Shown one piece after another: positions 1-6,362 of a DNA stretch of 7,798 bases; position 1 is the stretch's first letter, and the number at the start of each line of letters is the position of its first letter. Source of the stretch: Paludibacter sp. (GTDB lineage: Bacteria; Bacteroidota; Bacteroidia; Bacteroidales; Paludibacteraceae); contig JAITXR010000055.1 in NCBI GenBank assembly GCA_031284665.1, positions 1-7,798 of the forward strand. The letters are read 5' to 3'. A program made the translations under genes and the position numbers. The notes beneath the pieces were generated by a model, which did not search any database, was not told the origin of the DNA, and was given only the letters and a program-made list of their open reading frames with translations.

Positions 1-846
1 TCCAACACGCAATCGAATTGCAAAGGGCGTACCGCCAACAACGACGAACTGAAATATTCGTTGCGCTCGGCTGAAAAATTTGCTCCTTGGATAAGGAAAA
101 TTTTTATCGTTACCGACAATCAAATTCCTGATTGGCTTGATGTTACACACGAAAAAATAAAAATTATTGACCACTTAGATATTTTACCGCCTGAAGCCTT
201 ACCGTGTTATAATTCGGTAATTATCGAATATTTTATGTATAAAATTCCCGATTTATCTGAGCATTTTCTGTATGCTAACGACGATATGTTTTTCAATGCC
301 GCAGTGCAGCCCGATTTTTTCTTTAATGCCGATGGCTATCCTATCGTGCGGCTGTGTAGAAAAACTGCTGCAAAACTTGGTTACAAATTAGAGAAATTTT
401 TCAAAAAAGGACTTTCGGTTTATAAACAAACTTTGGTAAATGCGGCTGATTTGGTGGAAAGTAAATTTCACAAATATTATTCAGCAATACCGCATCATAA
501 TATTGATGCTTACCTGAAAAGTGATTATCAAATGGCGGTAGAACAGATTTTTAGCAAAGAATTTTCGGCTTGCATTACAAATCATTTGCGCAGCGAGCAA
601 GATATTCAGCGGATTGTGTTTTTGTATTATGCTTTGGCTACAGGACACGGACAGTTAAAATATGTTGGCAAAAACGAATCGTGCGTGGTGCGCCTGCAAC
701 GGAAAAATTATCAGAAATATTTTGATAAATATCACCCAAAACTTGTTTGTGTAAACGATAGCGAACGGGTTTCGGACAACGACAGAACACGAATGAAAAG
801 TTTTTTAAACAATTTGTTCACTGACAAATCGAGTTTTGAATTATGA
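1..846 (+). CDS. Stealth-family sugar-phosphate transferase, 5'-truncated by window edge
   Basis: The reading frame is open from base 1, so the gene starts outside the window; 281 residues are visible. Stealth proteins transfer hexose-1-phosphate from a nucleotide sugar to a glycan, making phosphodiester-linked capsule (family knowledge). Visible conserved regions are CR2 (NNDELKYSLRS, then EKFAPWIRKIFIVTDNQIPDW), CR3 (CYNSVIIEYFMYKIPDLSEH, then FLYANDDMFF) and a CR4-like segment near the C-terminus (LVCVNDSERV). The protein ends in KSSFEL, a tail typical of the family. The CR1 motif (IDxVxTWVD in the second Stealth gene here) should lie in the roughly 40 residues missing upstream. The TTG at 61 is an internal codon within CR2, not a start. 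The stop overlaps the next gene's start as ATGA (843-846), indicating one transcript with translational coupling. The acceptor and sugar cannot be read from sequence. Confidence 0.9.
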   Translation, partial: SNTQSNCKGRTANNDELKYSLRSAEKFAPWIRKIFIVTDNQIPDWLDVTHEKIKIIDHLDILPPEALPCYNSVIIEYFMYKIPDLSEHFLYANDDMFFNAAVQPDFFFNADGYPIVRLCRKTAAKLGYKLEKFFKKGLSVYKQTLVNAADLVESKFHKYYSAIPHHNIDAYLKSDYQMAVEQIFSKEFSACITNHLRSEQDIQRIVFLYYALATGHGQLKYVGKNESCVVRLQRKNYQKYFDKYHPKLVCVNDSERVSDNDRTRMKSFLNNLFTDKSSFEL

Positions 847-1760
847 TTACACTTAAACTTATTGCAAATTTAGTTCCCAATAAAATTGCCAGACACAAGA
901 TGCGCAGTGCTGCAAAAAAATACGGGATACGCACTGTGGCAACCTACGCCAGCATAAAATGCCATAAAACCAAGCCTCAGTATTATTTTTCAATTTGTGC
1001 CATCGCCAAAAACGAAGGTCGCTATTTTCCCGAATGGATTGAATATCACCACGCACTTGGCTGCGAAAAATTTTACATCTACGACAATGAATCAACCGAC
1101 AACACAAAGGCTGTGTTGCAAGCATATATTGCCTCAGGATTGGTAGAATATTGTTTTATCGCAGGAAAACAAAAGCAAATGGCGGCATACGATAATTGTT
1201 TACGCCGACACAGATTAAAATCCCGCTGGATTGCCTTTATTGACATAGATGAGTTTATTGTGCCAATGAAAAATGAAACTATTCCTGAATTTTTACAAGA
1301 TTACGAAGAGTTTTCTGCCATTGAAATAAATTGGCTGTGTTACGGCTCCAACGGACAAAAAGAACGGACGGCTGGGTTTGTTATTGACCGGTTTCGCACA
1401 CATTCGTTGCCCGAATTTAACCATAACCATCACGTAAAAAGTATTGTCAATCCGCGCGCAACGCTCTCGCTTATTGGTGCACACGAGGCTGTTTGTTTTT
1501 CGGGGAAAATTGTAGATAGCAATAAAGAAACGGTAAAACAACCTTTCTGGCTACGCCCGCCACTTCACAATAGTATCAGAATTAATCATTATGCGGTAAA
1601 ATCATACGAAGAATTTTTAGAAAAACGAAGTCGAGGGCGCGCCCGCAAATATAAACAGCGGGGACTGGGCTATTTTGACCAATATGACCGAAACGAAGTT
1701 GACAATGACAGCATAATGGATAAATATGTTGCAAAATTGCAATTAAATCTCAAAACTTGA
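843..1760 (+). CDS. GT92/GT2-like glycosyltransferase
   Basis: A 305-residue predicted cytoplasmic glycosyltransferase with a GT-A fold. Residues 48-62 (YFSICAIAKNEGRYF), then EWIEYHHALGCEKFYIYDN, are the nucleotide-sugar-binding start seen in glycosyltransferase family 92/DUF23 and related family 2 proteins. D134-I-D136-E-F is the metal-binding DxD-type motif. The late INHYAVKSYEEFLEKRSRG (from 247) is the typical C-terminal signature of the same group. There is no signal peptide or membrane segment. The start at 843 is chosen because it overlaps the preceding Stealth stop as ATGA, which couples their translation. It probably adds a sugar to the same surface glycan; donor and linkage are unknown. 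Oddity: the last six codons (1743-1760, including stop) lie antisense to an orphan Stealth 3' tail, and the 40-bp repeat begins inside its stop codon. Confidence 0.88.
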   Translation: MITLKLIANLVPNKIARHKMRSAAKKYGIRTVATYASIKCHKTKPQYYFSICAIAKNEGRYFPEWIEYHHALGCEKFYIYDNESTDNTKAVLQAYIASGLVEYCFIAGKQKQMAAYDNCLRRHRLKSRWIAFIDIDEFIVPMKNETIPEFLQDYEEFSAIEINWLCYGSNGQKERTAGFVIDRFRTHSLPEFNHNHHVKSIVNPRATLSLIGAHEAVCFSGKIVDSNKETVKQPFWLRPPLHNSIRINHYAVKSYEEFLEKRSRGRARKYKQRGLGYFDQYDRNEVDNDSIMDKYVAKLQLNLKT

Positions 1761-1796
1761 TTTTTCGGGCAAAATACTTTCAAAAGCATTTTCAAT
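1743..1796 (-). pseudogene. Orphan 3' tail of a Stealth-family gene
   Basis: Read on the minus strand, this stretch encodes IENAFESILPEKSSFEI followed by TAA. It matches 15 of 17 residues at the C-terminus of the intact Stealth protein encoded at 3734-4738 (IENAFESILPEKSKFEK). The nucleotide match is perfect over 40 bp (1759-1798 versus 3750-3789) and then diverges into a different but homologous ending (S-F-E-I versus K-F-E-K). Upstream in this frame there is a stop codon about 20 nt away and no further Stealth sequence; instead comes the end of the LtaS-like gene, whose TAT-TGA end falls in this segment. It is therefore a remnant left by recombination or insertion, not a gene. It also overlaps the last 18 bases of the convergent glycosyltransferase gene. 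Confidence 0.8.
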
Positions 1797-1798
1797 AT
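1759..1798. repeat. 40-bp direct repeat, left copy
   Basis: This is identical to 3750-3789 in the same orientation, beginning GATTTTTCGGGCAAAATACT. Mismatches flank it on both sides (1758 t against 3749 c; 1799 a against 3790 t). The similarity continues with three mismatches to 1750/3741 because both flanks are Stealth gene endings. The copy contains the last two bases of the glycosyltransferase stop and the last codons of the LtaS-like gene. Confidence 0.95.
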
Positions 1799-3726
1799 AA
1801 CCTGTTTTCGTTCATTCGCATCATATATTGCTGAATAACGGCTTTTAGTTGCGTTTCCATTGCGCTTTGTTCGGGGACTTTGCCCACTAAATTGTTTTGA
1901 AGCAAAGGGTCGGATATATGCTTATAAATTTCCATTATTTTTTCGCCGTTAAATTCTAAAAAATAGTTGTGTTTAATAAACTGAAAACGCGGATTATTGT
2001 AATTTGCCACAAATTTATCTTCCGTTGCGGTGTTGAAAATATCCTGTCCAAAAGCAAAATACGGTTTGTCGTAGTTCAAATAACTCAAAATACTTGGCAA
2101 AATATCTATTTGCTGAACAGGCATTGTCTGTACAAAACCTTTCAAATCGCTGTCGGGATGATAAAACAGAATGGGGACGGAATATCTGTTTATATCCGTA
2201 AAGTATTCTGCGTGAGTGGTTTGGCTTGTGTGGTCGGCGGTAATTACGAACAAAGTGTTTTTATACCAATCGTATTGTGCCATTTTCCCGAAAAATTGCT
2301 TTAAAGCATAATCCGTATATCTTACGCCTTTGTGAATAGGCTGCGTGCCTTCGGCAAACTGTCCTTCGTAGCGTGCCGGAATTTTAAACGGATGATGCGA
2401 AGTGGTTGTAAATATAGATGTTACAAATGGTTGTTCGAAAGTTGCCATTTTGTCGGCATAAAATTGTAAAAATTCTTCGTCCCAAATTCCCCAAGTGCTA
2501 CGTGCATTTTTTGGGTCGCCATATTCGTTAAAGCCAAAATAAGCATCAAATCCAATTTTTTTTGCGAATGCTTGAAATCCTAACGACCCGTTTGGCGCAC
2601 CGTGAAAAAATGCGGAATAATATCCCTTGTCTTTCAGGATAGAGGCAATACTGTTCACATTATCGGCAGTAGAGTAAGGTGTGAGAAAAAATGGTTCTAC
2701 AAACATTGGAATACTCGCCAGCACCGATGGCATAGCATCTATCGACCGGCGTCCGTTGGCGTATGAATATTCAAATGTTAGCCCTTCGGCATACAGCGAA
2801 TCCAAAAACGGCGTGTAGCCTTTGTAAGTACCATTGTCCAAATTTGCATTGAAAAAGCCGGAATATTCTTTTCCAAAACTTTCGAGAATTATAATCACAA
2901 CGTTAAGCGGCTTAAATGCTTCTTGATTTGCCGGTTGATGAATTGGCGAGTAAATTGCTGCCATTTCTGCCTCAGTTTTAAAATATTCGGGTGTTTTGAA
3001 TACTTTTTTATTCGATGTCCGCAACAGGCAGTAAGGAGTATTTAGCACAATGGCGGTTTCGGTGTTTTTGTTGACGTATTTATTTGCATGACTGAGCATT
3101 ATCGGGCGGGCAGTAACAGCAAATCCTCCACGCATTCCGGTAATTACAAAATATGCCAGAACAAACATCAGCACAGTTTGCAAACCGTAATAACGCAAAT
3201 TTGATTTGACAGCGACAGGTGCTTTTTTTTCAACTTTTGGGCGATAATACAATTTATAAATACAGAACATAAGCAGCAACCAAAGCAGAGTTACATACCA
3301 ATAACCAACAATGCCGTTTGTAATAATTTGCAGTATATTGTTCTCGTTATGAAATTCCAAAAAAATCGATTTGGTTGCGCGCTGGTTGGTAAACGGGAAA
3401 TAAACGATGTCGCAACAATTAGCAAGAACGGCAATGCTGTTTGGTACAACAAAAGTCCATTTGGCAACAGTTTGATAGACAGTGTTCAGTCTGAATTTGA
3501 ACGGCACGAGTTGCATCACAATATACAGCAAATTTGTGTACATAATTGCAAAAATATCAAACTGAAATCCCCCTTTGAGTAAGGTCAAAAGATGAGAAAA
3601 ACTTACGTCAGTAAAATAACTTTTGTTTATCACAAAAAATGCAATGCGACAAATGTAATAAATTATCAATATCAATACCAAATTATATAGCAACGCAAAT
3701 GTCGGTTGATTTTTAATATTTTTCAT
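1792..3726 (-). CDS. LtaS-like phosphoglycerol transferase (alkaline phosphatase superfamily membrane protein)
   Basis: A 644-residue inner-membrane protein: five predicted hydrophobic segments (about 10-32, 54-75, 88-106, 140-158, 181-199), then a large presumably periplasmic sulfatase/LtaS-like domain from about 274. Family enzymes use a metal-bound Thr or Ser to move an alcohol-phosphate from a phospholipid to an acceptor. Visible metal and active-site candidates are E282 (IIILESFGKEYSG), S328 as nucleophile (ANGRRSIDAMPS), H375 (FFHGAPNG), H444/H445 (TTTSHHPF) and D498-H499 (ITADHTS). The sulfatase CxPxR maturation motif is absent. The frame is open back to 3786, but an ATG there would overlap the Stealth gene by 53 nt and add a charged stretch; the ATG at 3726, 7 nt after that stop and leading into the first hydrophobic segment, is preferred. 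As Gram-negatives lack lipoteichoic acid, the likely role is decorating a surface glycan. The C-terminus ends in the 40-bp repeat and may have lost a few residues. Confidence 0.88.
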   Translation of the reverse strand: MKNIKNQPTFALLYNLVLILIIYYICRIAFFVINKSYFTDVSFSHLLTLLKGGFQFDIFAIMYTNLLYIVMQLVPFKFRLNTVYQTVAKWTFVVPNSIAVLANCCDIVYFPFTNQRATKSIFLEFHNENNILQIITNGIVGYWYVTLLWLLLMFCIYKLYYRPKVEKKAPVAVKSNLRYYGLQTVLMFVLAYFVITGMRGGFAVTARPIMLSHANKYVNKNTETAIVLNTPYCLLRTSNKKVFKTPEYFKTEAEMAAIYSPIHQPANQEAFKPLNVVIIILESFGKEYSGFFNANLDNGTYKGYTPFLDSLYAEGLTFEYSYANGRRSIDAMPSVLASIPMFVEPFFLTPYSTADNVNSIASILKDKGYYSAFFHGAPNGSLGFQAFAKKIGFDAYFGFNEYGDPKNARSTWGIWDEEFLQFYADKMATFEQPFVTSIFTTTSHHPFKIPARYEGQFAEGTQPIHKGVRYTDYALKQFFGKMAQYDWYKNTLFVITADHTSQTTHAEYFTDINRYSVPILFYHPDSDLKGFVQTMPVQQIDILPSILSYLNYDKPYFAFGQDIFNTATEDKFVANYNNPRFQFIKHNYFLEFNGEKIMEIYKHISDPLLQNNLVGKVPEQSAMETQLKAVIQQYMMRMNENRLY

Positions 3727-3733
3727 CGCTGTT

Positions 3734-4738
3734 TTATTTTTCAAATTTCGATTTTTCGGGCAAAATACTTTCAAAAGCATTTTCAATATTTTTCATAACT
3801 TGCTGATAATTACGAATATGTTCATTGTCATTTAAACAGATTAGTTTATATTTCTGATTGTAAATTGCGTCAACTGCTTGGCGGGATTTTACAAGTAAGG
3901 GGAACATTTTTGTATCGCAATAAGTGTTATACGGAGCAAAATTACCGTTACAAATTTGCCAAGTTCGGAAGAGTTCGGGCGTTAAGTCGCGGGGCGTGCG
4001 GAAACGATGTGCGGACATTTCGGTCAATTCATTTTCCGCATATTGCCACACTTCGTCAAAAGTAGTTTTCAAATATGGCTGTGCATTGTGTGGCGTGCGC
4101 AAAGTGATAAATTTGTTGTACGATTTGAGCAGGCGCGTTAATCGGGCTTTTTTGCCGTAAACGGGATTAAACCATTTATCGCCATCTCGCTCCATAATTT
4201 CCTGTTTATCAAAGCGTTGATTGATAATGCGGATATTGTTTTTCAGTGTTTTTGCCCAAAGTCCAATTCCGGAATTGTAACGGAAAGTTGCAATATCATT
4301 TGGCAATCCGGCAGTAAAAAAACGTTCGGGTGTCAGGTGATTTGTGATAAAAAAATCGTCGTTAAAGTAAACGAAATTATCACTTAAATCTTTGATTTTA
4401 TGCATATAAATTTCGAGGACACAGGAATTAAAGCACGGCAAAAACTGCTTTGGAATATAATCTTCGTGATTTACAAGCGACAGTTTTGGATTGTTTGCAT
4501 CGAGCCAGTCAGGTTGCTGCCCGCAGGTAACGAAATGAATTTTGCGTACCCATGGCGCAAATTTTTCCACTCCGCGAAACCAATATTTCAAAAAGCCGTA
4601 ATCGCGAAAACGTGCTTGCGAAACTTCATTTTTTGAATTGTCAATTTTGCCATTATAACGCGCAAAATCGTCTTTCCAGCGAATGTCGTCCATATCCACC
4701 CAAGTGATTACAAAATCTATTTCCATTTGTTGTTGCAT
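3734..4738 (-). CDS. Stealth-family sugar-phosphate transferase, complete
   Basis: A 334-residue protein with all four Stealth regions in order: CR1 at 7-16 (IDFVITWVDM), CR2 at 43-80 (RFRDYGFLKYWFRGVEKF, then APWVRKIHFVTCGQQPDW), CR3 at 102-131 (CFNSCVLEIYMHKIKDLSDN, then FVYFNDDFFI) and CR4 around 299-304 (LICLND). The family (which includes bacterial capsule hexose-1-phosphate transferases and animal GlcNAc-1-phosphotransferase) forms sugar phosphodiesters. No signal peptide is seen, so it is probably cytoplasmic. ATG at 4738 is taken; ATG at 4726 (MEIDF) is an equally plausible start. It lies 26 nt after the glycosidase-like gene and 7 nt before the LtaS-like gene, so one operon is likely. 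CR2 has YGFLKYWFRG rather than the NDELKYSLRS of the other Stealth gene, so the two are divergent, probably with different specificities. Its 3' end is one copy of the 40-bp repeat. Confidence 0.93.
   Translation of the reverse strand: MQQQMEIDFVITWVDMDDIRWKDDFARYNGKIDNSKNEVSQARFRDYGFLKYWFRGVEKFAPWVRKIHFVTCGQQPDWLDANNPKLSLVNHEDYIPKQFLPCFNSCVLEIYMHKIKDLSDNFVYFNDDFFITNHLTPERFFTAGLPNDIATFRYNSGIGLWAKTLKNNIRIINQRFDKQEIMERDGDKWFNPVYGKKARLTRLLKSYNKFITLRTPHNAQPYLKTTFDEVWQYAENELTEMSAHRFRTPRDLTPELFRTWQICNGNFAPYNTYCDTKMFPLLVKSRQAVDAIYNQKYKLICLNDNEHIRNYQQVMKNIENAFESILPEKSKFEK
3750..3789. repeat. 40-bp direct repeat, right copy
   Basis: This is identical to 1759-1798, offset by 1,991 bp. This copy is coding sequence for the last residues (about IENAFESILPEKS) of the intact minus-strand Stealth gene. 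The two copies bracket the whole LtaS-like gene, like the target-site or att-like duplications of an inserted segment or the ends of a recombination event. Confidence 0.95.
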
Positions 4739-4764
4739 AAATGATTGAAAATCAGCGTTGCAAT

Positions 4765-6078
4765 TTAGTCATAAACTCGTACCCAATCCACTTCGAGCGT
4801 GCCGCTGTCGCCTTTTTGCGTGGCGGAAATAAATGAATTGAAAACCAAATACATATTTTCTTTTGGGATATTGCTTGCTGTGCGATAAATCGGATAATCG
4901 TTGATGAGCCACAAAAGTTCTTTTTTAGTCCATTTGAGCGTGTAGATATAGAATTTTGCGGGGTTAAGTCCATTAACCACAGCGCCATCTTCCACTGTTT
5001 TGTTCACATTGCCGAGACGAATTTTTTTGCCGTCGAAGTGAAAAATATTAATATGTGGCAATTTTGCATCGCTACCAAGCCAAAATGCGTGATGTATTTT
5101 TCCTGTACAGCGAATTTTTGCCTGAATTGTTCCGCCGTTAATTCGCAGTTTTTCAGCCGTTTGCAAAACGTCGGAAGTAAAATCAAATTCTTTTTCGACA
5201 AAACCTTTGGCAGTATCCCATGCGGCGGCTTTTTGTTTTTCGGCTTTGGTGTGAATTTTCAGTATTCCGTTGTCAACATTTACATTTCTACCTTCATTAT
5301 TCGCTTGTTTCTCGTTGGCAAACGAGTGATTTCCAATTAGTTGTGCAGATGCATAATGAAATCCGAAATTCCAGTCCGATTTGTCGAGTGTATTCCAGTC
5401 AAAATTCTCGTCAAAAACTGTTTTGCGCTTTCTGTATGGCTCAAAACGTTCAGGTTTTTCGTTTACAAAGAACTGAATATCAGGGTTTTTGTGCAGAGTA
5501 TAATATCGTTGTTCCTTGACATATTCATCTGTTGTTTGCCAGCGATGAGGATTAGCCCAAAAGTGATTTTGTGCTTTAAATTCGTCGGTAGAGCAAAGTT
5601 TCCGCAGGTCGTCGAGTTCTTTGATTTTATATGAATTGTGGTAGCGCATATAGTTTTTATACGCTGCTGATTTCTGAAACTGTTTGAGTTTTAGGAGTTT
5701 AGGCGATGCTTTTACTTTTTTGCGGTCGCCCAACAGTTCAAACTCTTCGGTGCTCTCAAAATCCTGATACTGTTTCAGTTCAGCGGACTGTAAAGTTTTG
5801 AAATACAGTTTTATCGACGGGCTTGCTTCTAATTTTTGAAGTTTCGTTTGATTGCGATATTCTTCGGTGTCCTTATACTTTCGATTTTTGAGCGTTTTCT
5901 TGTTTTCGATAAAGTTAGCCGATTTTACTTCGTGAAACAATTGTTGATATTCGGCAAGTTCTACCGATTTTTCGACTGAGTCGTAACGCCGCATTGCGTT
6001 AAGCAATTCTACTTCGTGCTGTTCGATTGCGGCAGTCGAAGGAATTTTTCCAAAAAGATTTTTCCAAAAAAGATTCAT
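4765..6078 (-). CDS. Family 16 glycosidase-like protein with N-terminal repeats, probably non-catalytic
   Basis: A 437-residue protein in two parts. Residues 35-210 hold three degenerate repeats (about 38-98, 98-149, 150-210) with a pattern EL..Y, EF or NF, then a Tyr/Lys-rich stretch such as YKDTEEY or WQTTDEY. Residues 222-437 resemble the GH16/concanavalin-like beta-sandwich: GGTIQAKIRCTGKIHHAFWL (315-334), the active-site strand at 342-347, LKWTKKELLWLIND (381-394) and the C-terminal VDWVRVYD. The active-site strand reads HINIFH instead of the GH16 ExDxxE pattern: both catalytic Glu positions are His and the Asp is Asn. It is therefore likely a glycan-binding protein or uses other chemistry. 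No signal peptide is visible. The frame continues upstream to 6336, but that part is translated palindromic repeat; ATG at 6078 is chosen because the family-like sequence begins there. It is the first gene of the minus-strand unit. Confidence 0.85.
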   Translation of the reverse strand: MNLFWKNLFGKIPSTAAIEQHEVELLNAMRRYDSVEKSVELAEYQQLFHEVKSANFIENKKTLKNRKYKDTEEYRNQTKLQKLEASPSIKLYFKTLQSAELKQYQDFESTEEFELLGDRKKVKASPKLLKLKQFQKSAAYKNYMRYHNSYKIKELDDLRKLCSTDEFKAQNHFWANPHRWQTTDEYVKEQRYYTLHKNPDIQFFVNEKPERFEPYRKRKTVFDENFDWNTLDKSDWNFGFHYASAQLIGNHSFANEKQANNEGRNVNVDNGILKIHTKAEKQKAAAWDTAKGFVEKEFDFTSDVLQTAEKLRINGGTIQAKIRCTGKIHHAFWLGSDAKLPHINIFHFDGKKIRLGNVNKTVEDGAVVNGLNPAKFYIYTLKWTKKELLWLINDYPIYRTASNIPKENMYLVFNSFISATQKGDSGTLEVDWVRVYD

Positions 6079-6165
6079 TATTTTATTTGGTTTGAGATTT
6101 ATATAGAAACTTAGAAAATTAAGTATATTTTTATTTTTTCGTTCTAAAAAAAAGTCTTGATAATT

Positions 6166-6182
6166 GCAAGCCGTAGGTTTGC
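6166..6182. repeat. REP-like palindrome A
   Basis: GCAAGCC-GTA-GGTTTGC, an imperfect hairpin with a 7-bp stem containing one mismatch. It shares the CCGTAGG core with palindrome B. It is followed directly by ATCGCTCGGTAGAAA (6183-6197). Non-coding, between two minus-strand genes. Confidence 0.75.
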
Positions 6183-6197
6183 ATCGCTCGGTAGAAA
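6183..6197. repeat. 15-bp inverted repeat, left arm
   Basis: ATCGCTCGGTAGAAA is the exact reverse complement of 6294-6308 (TTTCTACCGAGCGAT). Each arm abuts a small palindrome (A on the left, D on the right), so the region from 6166 to 6325 is a head-to-head pair of the same composite element. Confidence 0.85.
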
Positions 6198-6218
6198 ATA
6201 AATACCACCTTGAATTTT

Positions 6219-6235
6219 GCACTCCGTAGGAATGC
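6219..6235. repeat. REP-like palindrome B
   Basis: GCACTCC-GTA-GGAATGC, a hairpin with one stem mismatch and the CCGTAGG core of element A. It is followed by a diverged tail (ATCCTTTGAGCGTTGGTAG) resembling the ATCGCTCGGTAG tail of A. Confidence 0.65.
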
Positions 6236-6253
6236 ATCCTTTGAGCGTTGGTA

Positions 6254-6271
6254 GCATTCCTAACGGAATGC
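6254..6271. repeat. REP-like palindrome C
   Basis: GCATTCC-TAAC-GGAATGC, a perfect 7-bp stem with a TAAC loop. Its core is the inverse orientation of element B (on the minus strand it reads GCATTCCGTTAGGAATGC). Confidence 0.8.
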
Positions 6272-6293
6272 TGTGCGTGTGTGTTGTCCGTCA

Positions 6294-6308
6294 TTTCTAC
6301 CGAGCGAT
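6294..6308. repeat. 15-bp inverted repeat, right arm
   Basis: TTTCTACCGAGCGAT is the exact reverse complement of 6183-6197; palindrome D begins two bases later. Confidence 0.85.
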
Positions 6309-6309
6309 A

Positions 6310-6325
6310 CATTCCTAACGGAATG
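6310..6325. repeat. REP-like palindrome D
   Basis: CATTCC-TAAC-GGAATG, a perfect 6-bp stem, almost identical to palindrome C. On the plus strand it is followed by a T-run (6326-6331), but no plus-strand gene ends here. On the minus strand it lies about 40 nt after the stop of the LOG-family gene and could stabilise or end that transcript. Confidence 0.75.
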
Positions 6326-6362
6326 TTTTTTCGCATTTACATTTTACTCTTTGATTGTTGCG

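Noticed and set aside
1761..1791. Bidirectional terminator between the convergent genes
   Set aside because: The 31-base gap holds only a trivial CTTT/AAAG pairing and no stem followed by a U-run in either direction; it is largely the 40-bp repeat.
3727..3786. N-terminal extension of the LtaS-like protein to an ATG at 3786
   Set aside because: It overlaps 53 bases of the Stealth gene in another frame, much of it inside the 40-bp repeat, and adds a charged segment before the first membrane helix. ATG 3726 fits better.
1759..3789. Insertion sequence or integron cassette in the strict sense
   Set aside because: There is no transposase or integrase, no terminal inverted repeats, and 40 bp is long for a target duplication; only the direct-repeat structure is supported.
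6166..6325. CRISPR array
   Set aside because: The repeats are short palindromes of differing length and orientation without regular spacers, and no cas gene is present.
6079..6336. 86-residue N-terminal extension of the GH16-like protein
   Set aside because: The added sequence is translated palindromic repeat and AT-rich leader (for example IPLGMYRSVEM), a common annotation artefact in Bacteroidota; the ATG at 6078 starts the protein-like sequence.
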